This document shows positions 56,776 through 64,000 of a stretch of DNA of 64,000 bases, piece after piece. The notes beneath the pieces were generated by a model, which ran no database searches, had not been told where the DNA came from, and worked only from the letters and a program-made list of their open reading frames with translations. Both the position numbers and the translations under genes were made by a program. The stretch lies in the NCBI RefSeq assembly GCF_900111605.1, contig NZ_FOIA01000010.1, forward strand, positions 1 to 64,000, read 5' to 3'. The stretch comes from Nitrosomonas marina (GTDB lineage Bacteria; Pseudomonadota; Gammaproteobacteria; Burkholderiales; Nitrosomonadaceae). Within the stretch, counting starts at the first letter, position 1; each line of letters opens with the position of its first letter.

Positions 56776-57324
56776 TTAGGCCGCGAGTGTATCAACGACC
56801 GGAAAGTCGATTTCAGTACCCAGAACTTCATTGATATAGTTGGTCAGGGTATTAAGTGCGACATTACCGATAATTTCAACAATTTCAGCATCGCTGTAGC
56901 CCGCATCACGAACTGCCTGCAAGTCGCTATCAGAGACGGCGCCCCGGTTTCTGGCGATCTTGACGGCGAAACTGACTGCGGCGGCAGCCTTCGCATCGCT
57001 GGATGTTCCTCTGCGGGCTGCTTCAATCTCGGCTTTGCTCAGTCTGGCAAGATTGGTGCCCAGGTAGCTGTGAGCGGCAAGGCAATAATTGCAACCATTG
57101 ATCTGGGCAACAGCAAGTGCAATGCGCTCGCGTGTTTGCGGTGAAAGTGAGCCCTTTCCAAGTGCACCGTTCAGCCCCAGATAGCCTTCAAGAGTCTGGG
57201 GGCTGTTGGCAACGATACGGAACAGGTTTGGAACACTTCCCAGCAGTTTGTTCACTGCTTCAAGCGACCCTTTTGAAGCTTCCGGTGCATCGTTGATTGA
57301 TGCGGGTGTATGTATACGTGACAT
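56776..57324 (-). CDS. Carboxymuconolactone decarboxylase / AhpD-like protein
   Basis: A 182-residue protein of the CMD/AhpD superfamily, a small helical antioxidant or peroxidase-type fold. The active-site motif is clear: EIALAVAQINGCNYCLAAHSY, quoted here as INGCNYCLAAH, with the CxxC pair and the following His. The upstream ALGKGSLSPQTRERIALAV supplies the conserved acid. Start ATG 57324 has GGAGA six bases upstream; an upstream ATG at 57342 lacks one. It lies divergent from a LysR regulator with palindromic sites between, so it is probably under that regulator's control. A peroxide or electrophile detoxification role is likely. Confidence 0.92.
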   Translation of the reverse strand: MSRIHTPASINDAPEASKGSLEAVNKLLGSVPNLFRIVANSPQTLEGYLGLNGALGKGSLSPQTRERIALAVAQINGCNYCLAAHSYLGTNLARLSKAEIEAARRGTSSDAKAAAAVSFAVKIARNRGAVSDSDLQAVRDAGYSDAEIVEIIGNVALNTLTNYINEVLGTEIDFPVVDTLAA

Positions 57325-57372
57325 AACTGTTCTCCTTGTCAATTAGTGAATGGAGTAATGACTATACAGTTA

Positions 57373-57417
57373 TTCATTAATGAAATAATTGGTTAAAATA
57401 GTAATTAACTATTACTA
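57373..57417. promoter_or_regulatory. Two palindromic candidate operators between lysR and the AhpD-like gene
   Basis: TTCATTAATGAA (57373-57384) is a perfect 12-bp palindrome. TAGTAAT (57399-57405) and ATTACTA (57411-57417) are perfect inverted arms around TAACT. Both lie in the 132-bp divergent intergenic region. Dyads of this kind, with a T-N11-A core, are where LysR-type regulators usually bind, often overlapping both promoters. Binding by the adjacent regulator is inference. Confidence 0.6.
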
Positions 57418-57456
57418 AATGCGTAATAATAATCTCATGATAAGGATGAATATTCA

Positions 57457-58356
57457 ATGGATAAGCTGGAAACAATCCGTATCTTTGTCGAAGCGGCCGT
57501 CAATCGGAGTTTCGTGGCGGCAAGCCGTAATCTTGATATATCAGCGCCTGCGGTGACTCGAGCGATTGCTCAGCTGGAAGCATCTTTGAGGGTAAAACTG
57601 TTCAACAGGTCAACACGGCATGTTCGCCTGACCGATTCAGGCGAACGGTTTTTAACGGATATGAAGCAACTCCTCGAAGATCTGGAACTTGCAGAAGCGG
57701 CGGCGTCCGGGAGCTATCTGAACCCAAAGGGGACTTTGTCCATTACCGCCCCGGTATTGTTCGGCCAGAAATACATCATGCCCATTGTCGCGGAATATCT
57801 GGGGCTGTACCCGGACGTTTCGGTAAAGACCGTGTTTTATGACCGCGTCTGCAATTTGCTGGAAGAAGGCCTGGAAATCGCAATCCGTATTGGCCACTTG
57901 CAGGACTCAAGCCTCTATGCGGCGCATGTAGGGAATGTCAACCGCGTCATCTGCGGGTCTCCCGGATATTTTTCAACTTACGGTATTCCGAAGCACCCCG
58001 CCGATTTAGCCGGCCACAAGATCATCATGGCCTCTACGGTTGAGCCTTCAACATCGTGGAAGTTCGTAGCCTCCGGTACAAAAGAAACAGTCAAGATTAC
58101 GCCGCACCTTGATTGCAACCATAACGGCGCTGCGCTGAATGCCGCTATCCTGGGGTGCGGTGTCACGCGGTTGATGTCCTATCAGGTTGGGGAGGATATT
58201 CAGGCAGGAAGGTTGCAGAAAGTACTCGACGCGTACGAATCAGACCCGCTCCCGATTCATATTATTCATCTTGAAGGGCGCCGAACCACCGCAAAAATAC
58301 GTGCTTTCATAGACCTGTCTGTCGAACGTTTAAGAGCGAACCCTTTTATTAACTGA
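57457..58356 (+). CDS. LysR-family transcriptional regulator
   Basis: A 299-residue regulator. The N-terminal winged helix-turn-helix reads METIRIFVEAAVNRSFVAAS-like text here as KLETIRIFVEAAVNRSFVAA, then ISAPAVTRAIAQLEASLRVK, LFNRSTRHVRLTDSG. The C-terminal two-lobed effector domain begins at about 90 (GTLSITAPVLFGQKYIMPIV) and shows the IAIRIG and LLEEGLEIA strands. It belongs to the large AaeR/DhcR-like group whose ligand is usually unknown. It is divergent from the AhpD-like gene, so repression or activation of that gene and itself is expected. Confidence 0.94.
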   Translation: MDKLETIRIFVEAAVNRSFVAASRNLDISAPAVTRAIAQLEASLRVKLFNRSTRHVRLTDSGERFLTDMKQLLEDLELAEAAASGSYLNPKGTLSITAPVLFGQKYIMPIVAEYLGLYPDVSVKTVFYDRVCNLLEEGLEIAIRIGHLQDSSLYAAHVGNVNRVICGSPGYFSTYGIPKHPADLAGHKIIMASTVEPSTSWKFVASGTKETVKITPHLDCNHNGAALNAAILGCGVTRLMSYQVGEDIQAGRLQKVLDAYESDPLPIHIIHLEGRRTTAKIRAFIDLSVERLRANPFIN

Positions 58357-58455
58357 AAATAGGATATTTCAAGGAAGTTTTTACGCAGCGAAGCCGTTGT
58401 CACTGTTTAAAACTTGACCGTGTAATTCGGGGTCAATGAAATCGGTACATATTAA

Positions 58456-58638
58456 ATGTTATCCACACTTTCCAGATGCTTTGTAATCTTCTCGCTGCTT
58501 TTTGCTTCTGCTGCGGTTGCCTGGTATTGTTTACTTCATCGTCCAGATCTTCTTGCAACCAATCTGTTGCTGCAGGTGCTCGTCTTTATCTTCTATGGAA
58601 CAGCGGTAGTGTTAAAAGCAAAATTTAATAGACTTTAG
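58456..58638 (+). CDS. Small two-helix membrane protein (60 residues)
   Basis: ATG 58456 opens a frame of 60 codons that reads MLSTLSRCFVIFSLLFASAA and onward: a first hydrophobic helix at about 8-26, a short polar loop with HRPD, and a second helix at about 35-53, then a basic end KAKFNRL. The hydrophobic pairing and positive end are those of a genuine membrane protein, but the ribosome-binding site is poor. Its stop abuts the hrpA stop (58639). I do not recognise a family. Confidence 0.5.
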   Translation: MLSTLSRCFVIFSLLFASAAVAWYCLLHRPDLLATNLLLQVLVFIFYGTAVVLKAKFNRL

Positions 58639-61600
58639 CTATTTCCTGATTTTTTCCCACAATTTCTCCAGTCGCTTCACCGAGACCGGTTTTGGTGTTT
58701 TCAGTTCCTGTGCGAACAGCGACACTCGGAGTTCTTCGAGTTGCCAGCGGAATTCGGTCAGATTCAGGTCATCGATGCCTAGTTTCCGGTGTTTTTCGAG
58801 ACAATGCTGGTAACGCGACCAGAGTACATTGATTTCCGCAGCTTGCTGTTCGTCGCGCGGCAGGTTGCCGGACGATTTGTCCAGGCGTACGCGCATGGCT
58901 CTGAGGTAACGCGGAAAATGTTTTAGTCGTTCCCATGGTGTTTCACCAATAAATCCGGGATAAATCAGATGGTTGAACTGCTGGTCGAGATCGGCTGCAA
59001 TACGGGGATTGGCTTGTTTGGTCGACGACCTGTATTGCATCAATGCATGATAAGCTTCGGCGATTTCACCCAGCACCCGGGTATAATTTTCGATTACATG
59101 CGGCAGGCGCTCTCTCGCCTTTGGTAGCTGAGCAGTATAGGCCTGTTCTGTTCGGGGAAGCGGATCGTTTCCGACAAATGCACGGTCGGCAATGGTGTCG
59201 ATCAAATCCTGCTTCAGCTCGCCGGGATTGATGCATGTGGTTAATTGCAACGCAGCCTGGCGAAAACCGGGGATGCTTTTATCGAGCTGCTTCATGTGTT
59301 CCCGAAATTCAAGCTGCATCAGTCGGCTGACTCCTTTACGCATGGCCTGCTCGGCTGTAGCCGGGGTATCAAACAGGCGGATCGCCACATGATCTTTTTC
59401 GTCGACAAGCGCCGGGTACCCGATCAGCTTGCGCCCGCTGCGCGTGAAGGTGATTTTCTCAGGCAGATTGCCAAAATCCCAGTGTTTGATATCGTCACGC
59501 TCGATACCGGCTTTTTCATCATCAAGACTCAACTGGCGAAATGTGGATTGCGCCGCACTGCCAAACTGGGCTTGCAGCGCGGCGAGATCGCGGCTCATTG
59601 CGCATTCTTCGCCAGCTTCGTTGACAATTCTGTAATTCATCAACAGGTGCGGTGGCATGGTTTTATCTGCCCAGGTGTCGACAGGAATGGTCAGTGTTGT
59701 TTTGCGCAAAATAAATTTCGTCAGTGCGTCGCGAAGCGCTGCATCCTGCGGGGATCCAGACTGCCATTGCAGAAACTCTGTCACCGATTCGGGGATTGGC
59801 ACAAGCAGGCGGCGTACCTGCTTGGGAAGTGCTTTCAGATACCAGGTTATTTTTTCGCGGACCAGTCCGGGCACAAGATAATCAAACTGTTCGGCATCAA
59901 GCCGATTCAGCACGGGCAGGGGGATGGTGACTGATACACCGTCGAGCACGTGCCCCGGCTCAAAGCGGTAGCTGAGTGCAAAGCTGCTGCCGTCGGATAA
60001 TGCAAGTCTTTCCGGGAATTGCACTTCGACCGCATCACCCGAATGCCGGGTCAGCAGCTCACGGTCCAGATACAGCAGCTTTGGGTTCTCGCGCTCGGCC
60101 TGCTTGCGCCAGTGCTCAAATCCGGCGCCGTTATAGATGTGGTGCGGAATGCGCTCATCATAAAATGCAAAAATCGTTTCATCGTCTACCAGCACGTCCT
60201 GTCGCCGGGTTTTATGTTCCAGATCCTCGACTTCCTTGACAAGCAGACGGTTATGCGCAAAAAAAGGCGCCTGAGAGTGATACTCTCCGGCAACCAGTGC
60301 GCCGCGGATAAACAGCGCTCGCGATTCTTTCGGATTAATTCGACCGTAGTGAACCGGCCTTCTGGTGACGACAGGCAATCCGTACAGAGTGACGCGCTCA
60401 TAGGCAATGACCTCGGCACGTTTTTTCTGCCAGTGCGGATCGAAATAATCGTGCTTGCAGAGGCTGCCCGCAATTTTCTCCAGCCATGCCGGATCGATAC
60501 GCGCGACACAGCGTCCGTACAGTCTGCTGGTTTCAACCAGTTCAGCGCAAACTGCCCATTTGGCCTTTGCTTTGCCTTTTTTAAGCGCGGACCCCGGAAA
60601 GACTGAAAATCTGATGCCGCGTGCGCCCAGATATTCACCTTCTTTTTCGGTTTTGTAGCCGATATTGCCAAGCAGTCCTGCAAGCAGTGCGCGATGTATT
60701 TCATCATAGGTTGCCGGGATTTCGTTGGGCCTGAAACCGAATTCCTTAACCAGTACATTAAGCTGGTTATGGATTTCCCGCCATTCGCGCAGACGTCGAT
60801 AAGACAGAAACTGATCGCGGCACTGTGCGACGAGTTTGCGGTTTGATTTCTTGTTTTTGAGCAGTTTGTCAAAATATTCCCATAGTTTGAGGTAGCTCAT
60901 AAAGTCGGAACGCTCGTCAAGAAACCGTCGGTGCGCCTGATCGGCAGCGTCCTGATACTCGAACGGTCTGTCGCGCGGATCTTGCAGACTGAGTGCCGAG
61001 GCGATGATAAGCACTTCGTGCAGACAGTTCTCGCGCTTGGCCGCCAGCACCATGCGCGCGATGCGAGGGTCAATAGGAAATTTCGCCAGTTGCCAACCCA
61101 GTCGGGTCAGGCGCTTGTTCTCGTCAACGCCCCCGAGTTCTGTCAGTAATTGATAGCCGTCCGCGATCATGCGTGCAGACGGCGGTTCCAGAAATGGAAA
61201 GTTTTCCACATCGCCGATTTTCAGCGATTTCATGCGTAAAATCACTGAAGCCAGCGACGAGCGCAGAATTTCGGGATCGGTGAATTCCGGCCTGGTCTGA
61301 TAATCCTCTTCTGAATACAGCCGGTAGCAGACACCGCTGGCGATACGTCCGCAACGCCCGGCGCGCTGGTTGGCTGAAGCGCGCGATATTTTTTCCGTCT
61401 GCAGTTGCTCGACTTTGTTGCGATAGCTGTAGCGGTTAATACGTGCCCAGCCTGAATCGATAACGTAGCGTATTCCCGGTACGGTCAGTGAAGTTTCTGC
61501 GACGTTGGTTGCGAGCACGATGCGTCGTACCTGACCTGGCCTGAATACACGCTCCTGCTCGTTGAATGACAGGCGCGCAAACAGCGGCAGGATTTCCGCA

Positions 61601-62412
61601 CCGGGAACGTCGGATTGCTGGCGGTCGAAATGATGTTTGCGCAACGATTCGGCAGTTTCGCGGATTTCGCGCTCTCCTGGCAAAAAAACCAGAATGTCGC
61701 CCGACTGGCTTGTTTGTACGATTTCATCGACAGCATTAAGAATTTTTTGTTGCATATCGACATCCTCATCGTCTGGCACGACTGGCTGATAGTGAATTTC
61801 AACGGGATAGGTGCGTCCCGAGACTTCAATCACCGGCGCATGATTGAAATGTCTGGAAAATCGTTCGGCATCAATAGTGGCGGATGTCACAATCAGTTTG
61901 AGATCGGGCCTTGACGGCAATAACCGGTGGATATAACCCAGCAAAAAATCGATGTTCAGGCTGCGTTCGTGCGCCTCGTCGATAATAAGGGTATCGTAAG
62001 CCAGCAGTCTGGGGTCACCTTGCGTCTCTGCGAGCAGGATACCGTCGGTCATGAGTTTGACATAACTTTCAGTGCTGACCTTGTCTGAAAATCGCACCTT
62101 ATAACCAACTGTTTGTCCCAGCGCCGTTCCCAATTCCGCAGCGATTCGTTTAGCAACCGAGCGGGCAGCGATACGGCGTGGCTGGGTATGGCCGATTATT
62201 CCATGCACGCCACGCTGTAGTTCCAGGCATATTTTGGGTAACTGCGTGGTTTTTCCTGAACCTGTCTCGCCGCAGATAATGACAACCTGATTCTCGGCGA
62301 TCGCCTGTTTAATGGCTTCGCGTCTGGCAACTACGGGCAGGCCATCGGGATATGCCGGCTGTGGCAGACGCGCCAGCCGGCATGTTGATTTGTCCGGTAA
62401 GTCGGTTTCCAT
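58639..62412 (-). CDS. hrpA: ATP-dependent RNA helicase HrpA
   Basis: A 1257-residue DEAH-box helicase that rescues stalled and collided ribosomes. In order: Walker A GETGSGKTT (about 48-56), motif Ia TQPRRIAARSVA, the DEAH box IIDEAHERS, the SAT motif VTSATIDAERFSRHF, then domain 2 with FLPGEREIRET, TNVAETSLTVPGIRYVIDSG (in parts) and QRAGRCGR. The winged-helix, ratchet and OB segments follow, and the long C-terminal DUF3418 region (about 650-1250) is complete, so the gene is full length. It is followed 15 bp away on its upstream side by a GST gene; djlA lies beyond it on the same strand. Confidence 0.97.
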   Translation of the reverse strand: METDLPDKSTCRLARLPQPAYPDGLPVVARREAIKQAIAENQVVIICGETGSGKTTQLPKICLELQRGVHGIIGHTQPRRIAARSVAKRIAAELGTALGQTVGYKVRFSDKVSTESYVKLMTDGILLAETQGDPRLLAYDTLIIDEAHERSLNIDFLLGYIHRLLPSRPDLKLIVTSATIDAERFSRHFNHAPVIEVSGRTYPVEIHYQPVVPDDEDVDMQQKILNAVDEIVQTSQSGDILVFLPGEREIRETAESLRKHHFDRQQSDVPGAEILPLFARLSFNEQERVFRPGQVRRIVLATNVAETSLTVPGIRYVIDSGWARINRYSYRNKVEQLQTEKISRASANQRAGRCGRIASGVCYRLYSEEDYQTRPEFTDPEILRSSLASVILRMKSLKIGDVENFPFLEPPSARMIADGYQLLTELGGVDENKRLTRLGWQLAKFPIDPRIARMVLAAKRENCLHEVLIIASALSLQDPRDRPFEYQDAADQAHRRFLDERSDFMSYLKLWEYFDKLLKNKKSNRKLVAQCRDQFLSYRRLREWREIHNQLNVLVKEFGFRPNEIPATYDEIHRALLAGLLGNIGYKTEKEGEYLGARGIRFSVFPGSALKKGKAKAKWAVCAELVETSRLYGRCVARIDPAWLEKIAGSLCKHDYFDPHWQKKRAEVIAYERVTLYGLPVVTRRPVHYGRINPKESRALFIRGALVAGEYHSQAPFFAHNRLLVKEVEDLEHKTRRQDVLVDDETIFAFYDERIPHHIYNGAGFEHWRKQAERENPKLLYLDRELLTRHSGDAVEVQFPERLALSDGSSFALSYRFEPGHVLDGVSVTIPLPVLNRLDAEQFDYLVPGLVREKITWYLKALPKQVRRLLVPIPESVTEFLQWQSGSPQDAALRDALTKFILRKTTLTIPVDTWADKTMPPHLLMNYRIVNEAGEECAMSRDLAALQAQFGSAAQSTFRQLSLDDEKAGIERDDIKHWDFGNLPEKITFTRSGRKLIGYPALVDEKDHVAIRLFDTPATAEQAMRKGVSRLMQLEFREHMKQLDKSIPGFRQAALQLTTCINPGELKQDLIDTIADRAFVGNDPLPRTEQAYTAQLPKARERLPHVIENYTRVLGEIAEAYHALMQYRSSTKQANPRIAADLDQQFNHLIYPGFIGETPWERLKHFPRYLRAMRVRLDKSSGNLPRDEQQAAEINVLWSRYQHCLEKHRKLGIDDLNLTEFRWQLEELRVSLFAQELKTPKPVSVKRLEKLWEKIRK

Positions 62413-62427
62413 AATCCGGCAGATCCC

Positions 62428-63030
62428 TTATTTTTTTTGCATAACCGCCAAAAAAATATCCGATGACAATCGCGCATCAAGCCATCGAATCAGGTGTATA
62501 TACTGTGACGCATTAAACCAGTCTTTATCGACATGGGCAAACTGCCGGATAAACGGGAAAATGGCAACATCCGCGACCGTCAGTCGGTCACCCATCAGAT
62601 AATCATTGTGGCATAGTCGCATATTCAGTGCCTCCAGGAAAAATATCGCTTGCTCCCTATAATGTTCAGTCGGGTGTTCAGGATGGCGTACCGAGTATTT
62701 ATATTTGTTGAGCGCTTCTTTAAAAGCACCATCGTTTTGTGAGATCAGCGACTCAGCTTTGTCAGACAGCTTGTTTGGACCATCCAGCCATTGTTCAGGG
62801 TCGTTTATTGCCAGCGCCCATTTCATTATATCGAGACTCTCTTCGATGACGCGACCATCGGCTAATCGTATAACAGGTACGGTGCCTTTGGGTGAACATT
62901 CCAGAAGCGCAGCGGGTTTGGCACGAAGATCGACTTCATGCATATTCACGTCGATACCGCTGACTTTAATGGCCATCCTGGCGCGTATGGCATAAGGACA
63001 GCGGCGAAATGTAAACAGCAATGGTTTCAT
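62428..63030 (-). CDS. Glutathione S-transferase family protein
   Basis: A 200-residue two-domain GST. The thioredoxin-like N-terminus reads LLFTFRRCPYAIRARMAI, with the Cys of RCPYA in the omega/beta-class active-site position. SPKGTVPVIRL with the cis-proline, and EESLDIMKWAL with the glutathione-binding Glu-Ser, complete the site. The helical C-terminal domain contains GDRLTVADVAIFPFIRQF, the N-capping box of GSTs. A Cys active site favours thiol transfer or dehydroascorbate-type reactions over conjugation. It is in line with djlA (upstream) and hrpA (downstream), with short gaps that suggest one transcript. Confidence 0.94.
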   Translation of the reverse strand: MKPLLFTFRRCPYAIRARMAIKVSGIDVNMHEVDLRAKPAALLECSPKGTVPVIRLADGRVIEESLDIMKWALAINDPEQWLDGPNKLSDKAESLISQNDGAFKEALNKYKYSVRHPEHPTEHYREQAIFFLEALNMRLCHNDYLMGDRLTVADVAIFPFIRQFAHVDKDWFNASQYIHLIRWLDARLSSDIFLAVMQKK

Positions 63031-63045
63031 GTGCTAAATTGCAGA

Positions 63046-63837
63046 TCAGGTTGTAGAGTGGTGTTGGGCACGGTGTTTTTTGATCAGATCATATGCTGTC
63101 TGAATTTCCTTGGCCTGTTCGGTAGCGACGGAAACCATTTCCTCCGGAAGCCCCTGGCCTGTCAGTTTGTCCGGGTGATACTGGCTCATCAGTTTGCGGT
63201 AAGCGCGCTTGATCTCCTGGTCCGAGCTGCGACGGCCAACACCAAGCGCCTTGTAGGCTTCTTCCAGTGCATCGCCCGAAGTTACAGACTGACCGCCAGC
63301 AAAACGCGTTTGGTTAATCACCATCTCCAACAGACGGTCGTATGCTGCCTTGCTATAACCCAGACGCCCGGCAATTTCTTTTAACAACCGTGATTCTGCG
63401 GTATTCAGCTGTCCGTCCGAAAGCCCCACGCTGATCAGATACACCAGCAGCATTTGCCGTAGATTGCCAGAGCTGCCGCACACGGCCATGAACTCGGCCA
63501 GCTTAGGTTTGATATCGAACATGGGTGTAGCGCCGCGCTTAAACAGCGCGATCGCTTTGAGCCGATGATCGGATGTCATGCCGAGCTGCCGCATGAACTG
63601 CTCGACGTGCGCCACTTCATTTTCGGAGACCCGGCCGTCGACTTTGGCCAACTTTCCCATCAGAACAAAAACGGTTTCGAGAAACACGGACTGGCGGCGT
63701 GCAGGCGAAATAAAATTCATGCCGCCAGCGCCCGGGGATTTAAACCGGTCAATGATGCTGCCCACTAAAAATCCCAGCATACTTCCCAGGATACCCAGGA
63801 CAAAAAAGCCTGCTATGGCGCCCAGAAACTTAAACAA
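63046..63837 (-). CDS. djlA: Membrane-anchored DnaJ-like co-chaperone DjlA
   Basis: A 263-residue DnaK co-chaperone of the inner membrane. An N-terminal glycine-rich helix (about 5-30, GAIAGFFVLGILGSMLGFLV) spans the membrane. A TerB-like helical domain follows (about 48-165, with KLAKVDGRVSENEVAHVEQ and GLSDGQLNTAESRLLKEIA). A C-terminal J domain (about 195-255) has the HPD motif in YRKLMSQYHPDKLTG. This order, a single membrane helix, TerB and a C-terminal J domain, defines DjlA. It should stimulate DnaK at the membrane. It begins the djlA-GST-hrpA run. Confidence 0.94.
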   Translation of the reverse strand: MFKFLGAIAGFFVLGILGSMLGFLVGSIIDRFKSPGAGGMNFISPARRQSVFLETVFVLMGKLAKVDGRVSENEVAHVEQFMRQLGMTSDHRLKAIALFKRGATPMFDIKPKLAEFMAVCGSSGNLRQMLLVYLISVGLSDGQLNTAESRLLKEIAGRLGYSKAAYDRLLEMVINQTRFAGGQSVTSGDALEEAYKALGVGRRSSDQEIKRAYRKLMSQYHPDKLTGQGLPEEMVSVATEQAKEIQTAYDLIKKHRAQHHSTT

Positions 63838-64000
63838 AATATTTTTCGGAAAACTTCATACAAGTGCAGCGACAAGCTATTCGACAGCATGGGCTATGCA
63901 AAAACAGTAATTCATTATTATATTATACTGCCTGACGGCCGGATGAATCATCATCCGGCCTTTTGGACAGGTCAGCCACATACCAGTCCATTGCCGATTG

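Overview
The window looks like a chromosomal segment of a betaproteobacterium, most likely a Nitrosomonas-type ammonia oxidiser. This is inferred from the combination of a cytochrome P460-family haem protein, a riboswitch-controlled thiC, an aat/bpt N-degron pair, a Pil-Chp type IV pilus system and a complete curli locus, at moderate GC. It is not proven by any marker gene. No rRNA, tRNA, CRISPR array, intact insertion sequence or prophage was found. The only structural RNA gene is rnpB.

Layout. 0-6.2 kb: a frameshifted DnaJ-type zinc-finger gene, then thiC-uppP behind a TPP riboswitch (minus strand), an isoaspartyl methyltransferase-like gene, tolC, and rnpB. 6.2-13.3 kb: a hexamer tandem repeat, the remains of a glutathione S-transferase gene, an isoaspartyl peptidase, and a tightly packed plus-strand cluster. 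The cluster encodes a fibronectin-like membrane protein, a Na+/solute symporter, a 39-residue membrane peptide, an atypical aspartate-carbamoyltransferase-like enzyme and an asparagine-synthase-like amidotransferase. It is the best candidate here for an undescribed pathway. 13.3-19.8 kb: an MscK-type channel, a PepSY/response-regulator/histidine-kinase operon and a His/Tyr/Asn-rich exported protein. 20-26 kb: an unrecognised acidic protein, mltA, a 38-residue membrane protein, a Nif3 protein, a DegS-like protease and thiO.

26.4-43.5 kb is dominated by type IV pili. It holds fimT-pilV-pilW-pilX-pilY1-pilE minor pilins, and pilJ-chpA for pilus chemosensing, with phoU, rpiA and mutL between them. 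43.6-46.2 kb: pyrD, bpt and aat. 46.4-50.1 kb: a coiled-coil/beta-barrel outer-membrane protein ending in a clear terminator, a short-chain dehydrogenase, a DUF6164 protein, a cytochrome P460-like protein and a cupin. 50.2-55.5 kb: the curli system, with csgH-csgA-csgB on the minus strand and csgD-csgE-csgF-csgG on the plus strand, divergent from a 400-bp control region. 55.7-63.8 kb: an unknown membrane-anchored protein, a LysR regulator divergent from an AhpD-like protein with palindromic candidate operators between them, a small membrane protein, hrpA, a GST and djlA.

Surface attachment is the strongest shared theme: type IV pili, their chemosensory pathway and curli would together let the cell sense surfaces and build biofilm. 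Envelope maintenance (uppP, mltA, degS, tolC, mscK) and protein repair or turnover (pcm, isoaspartyl peptidase, aat/bpt, djlA) are the other themes.
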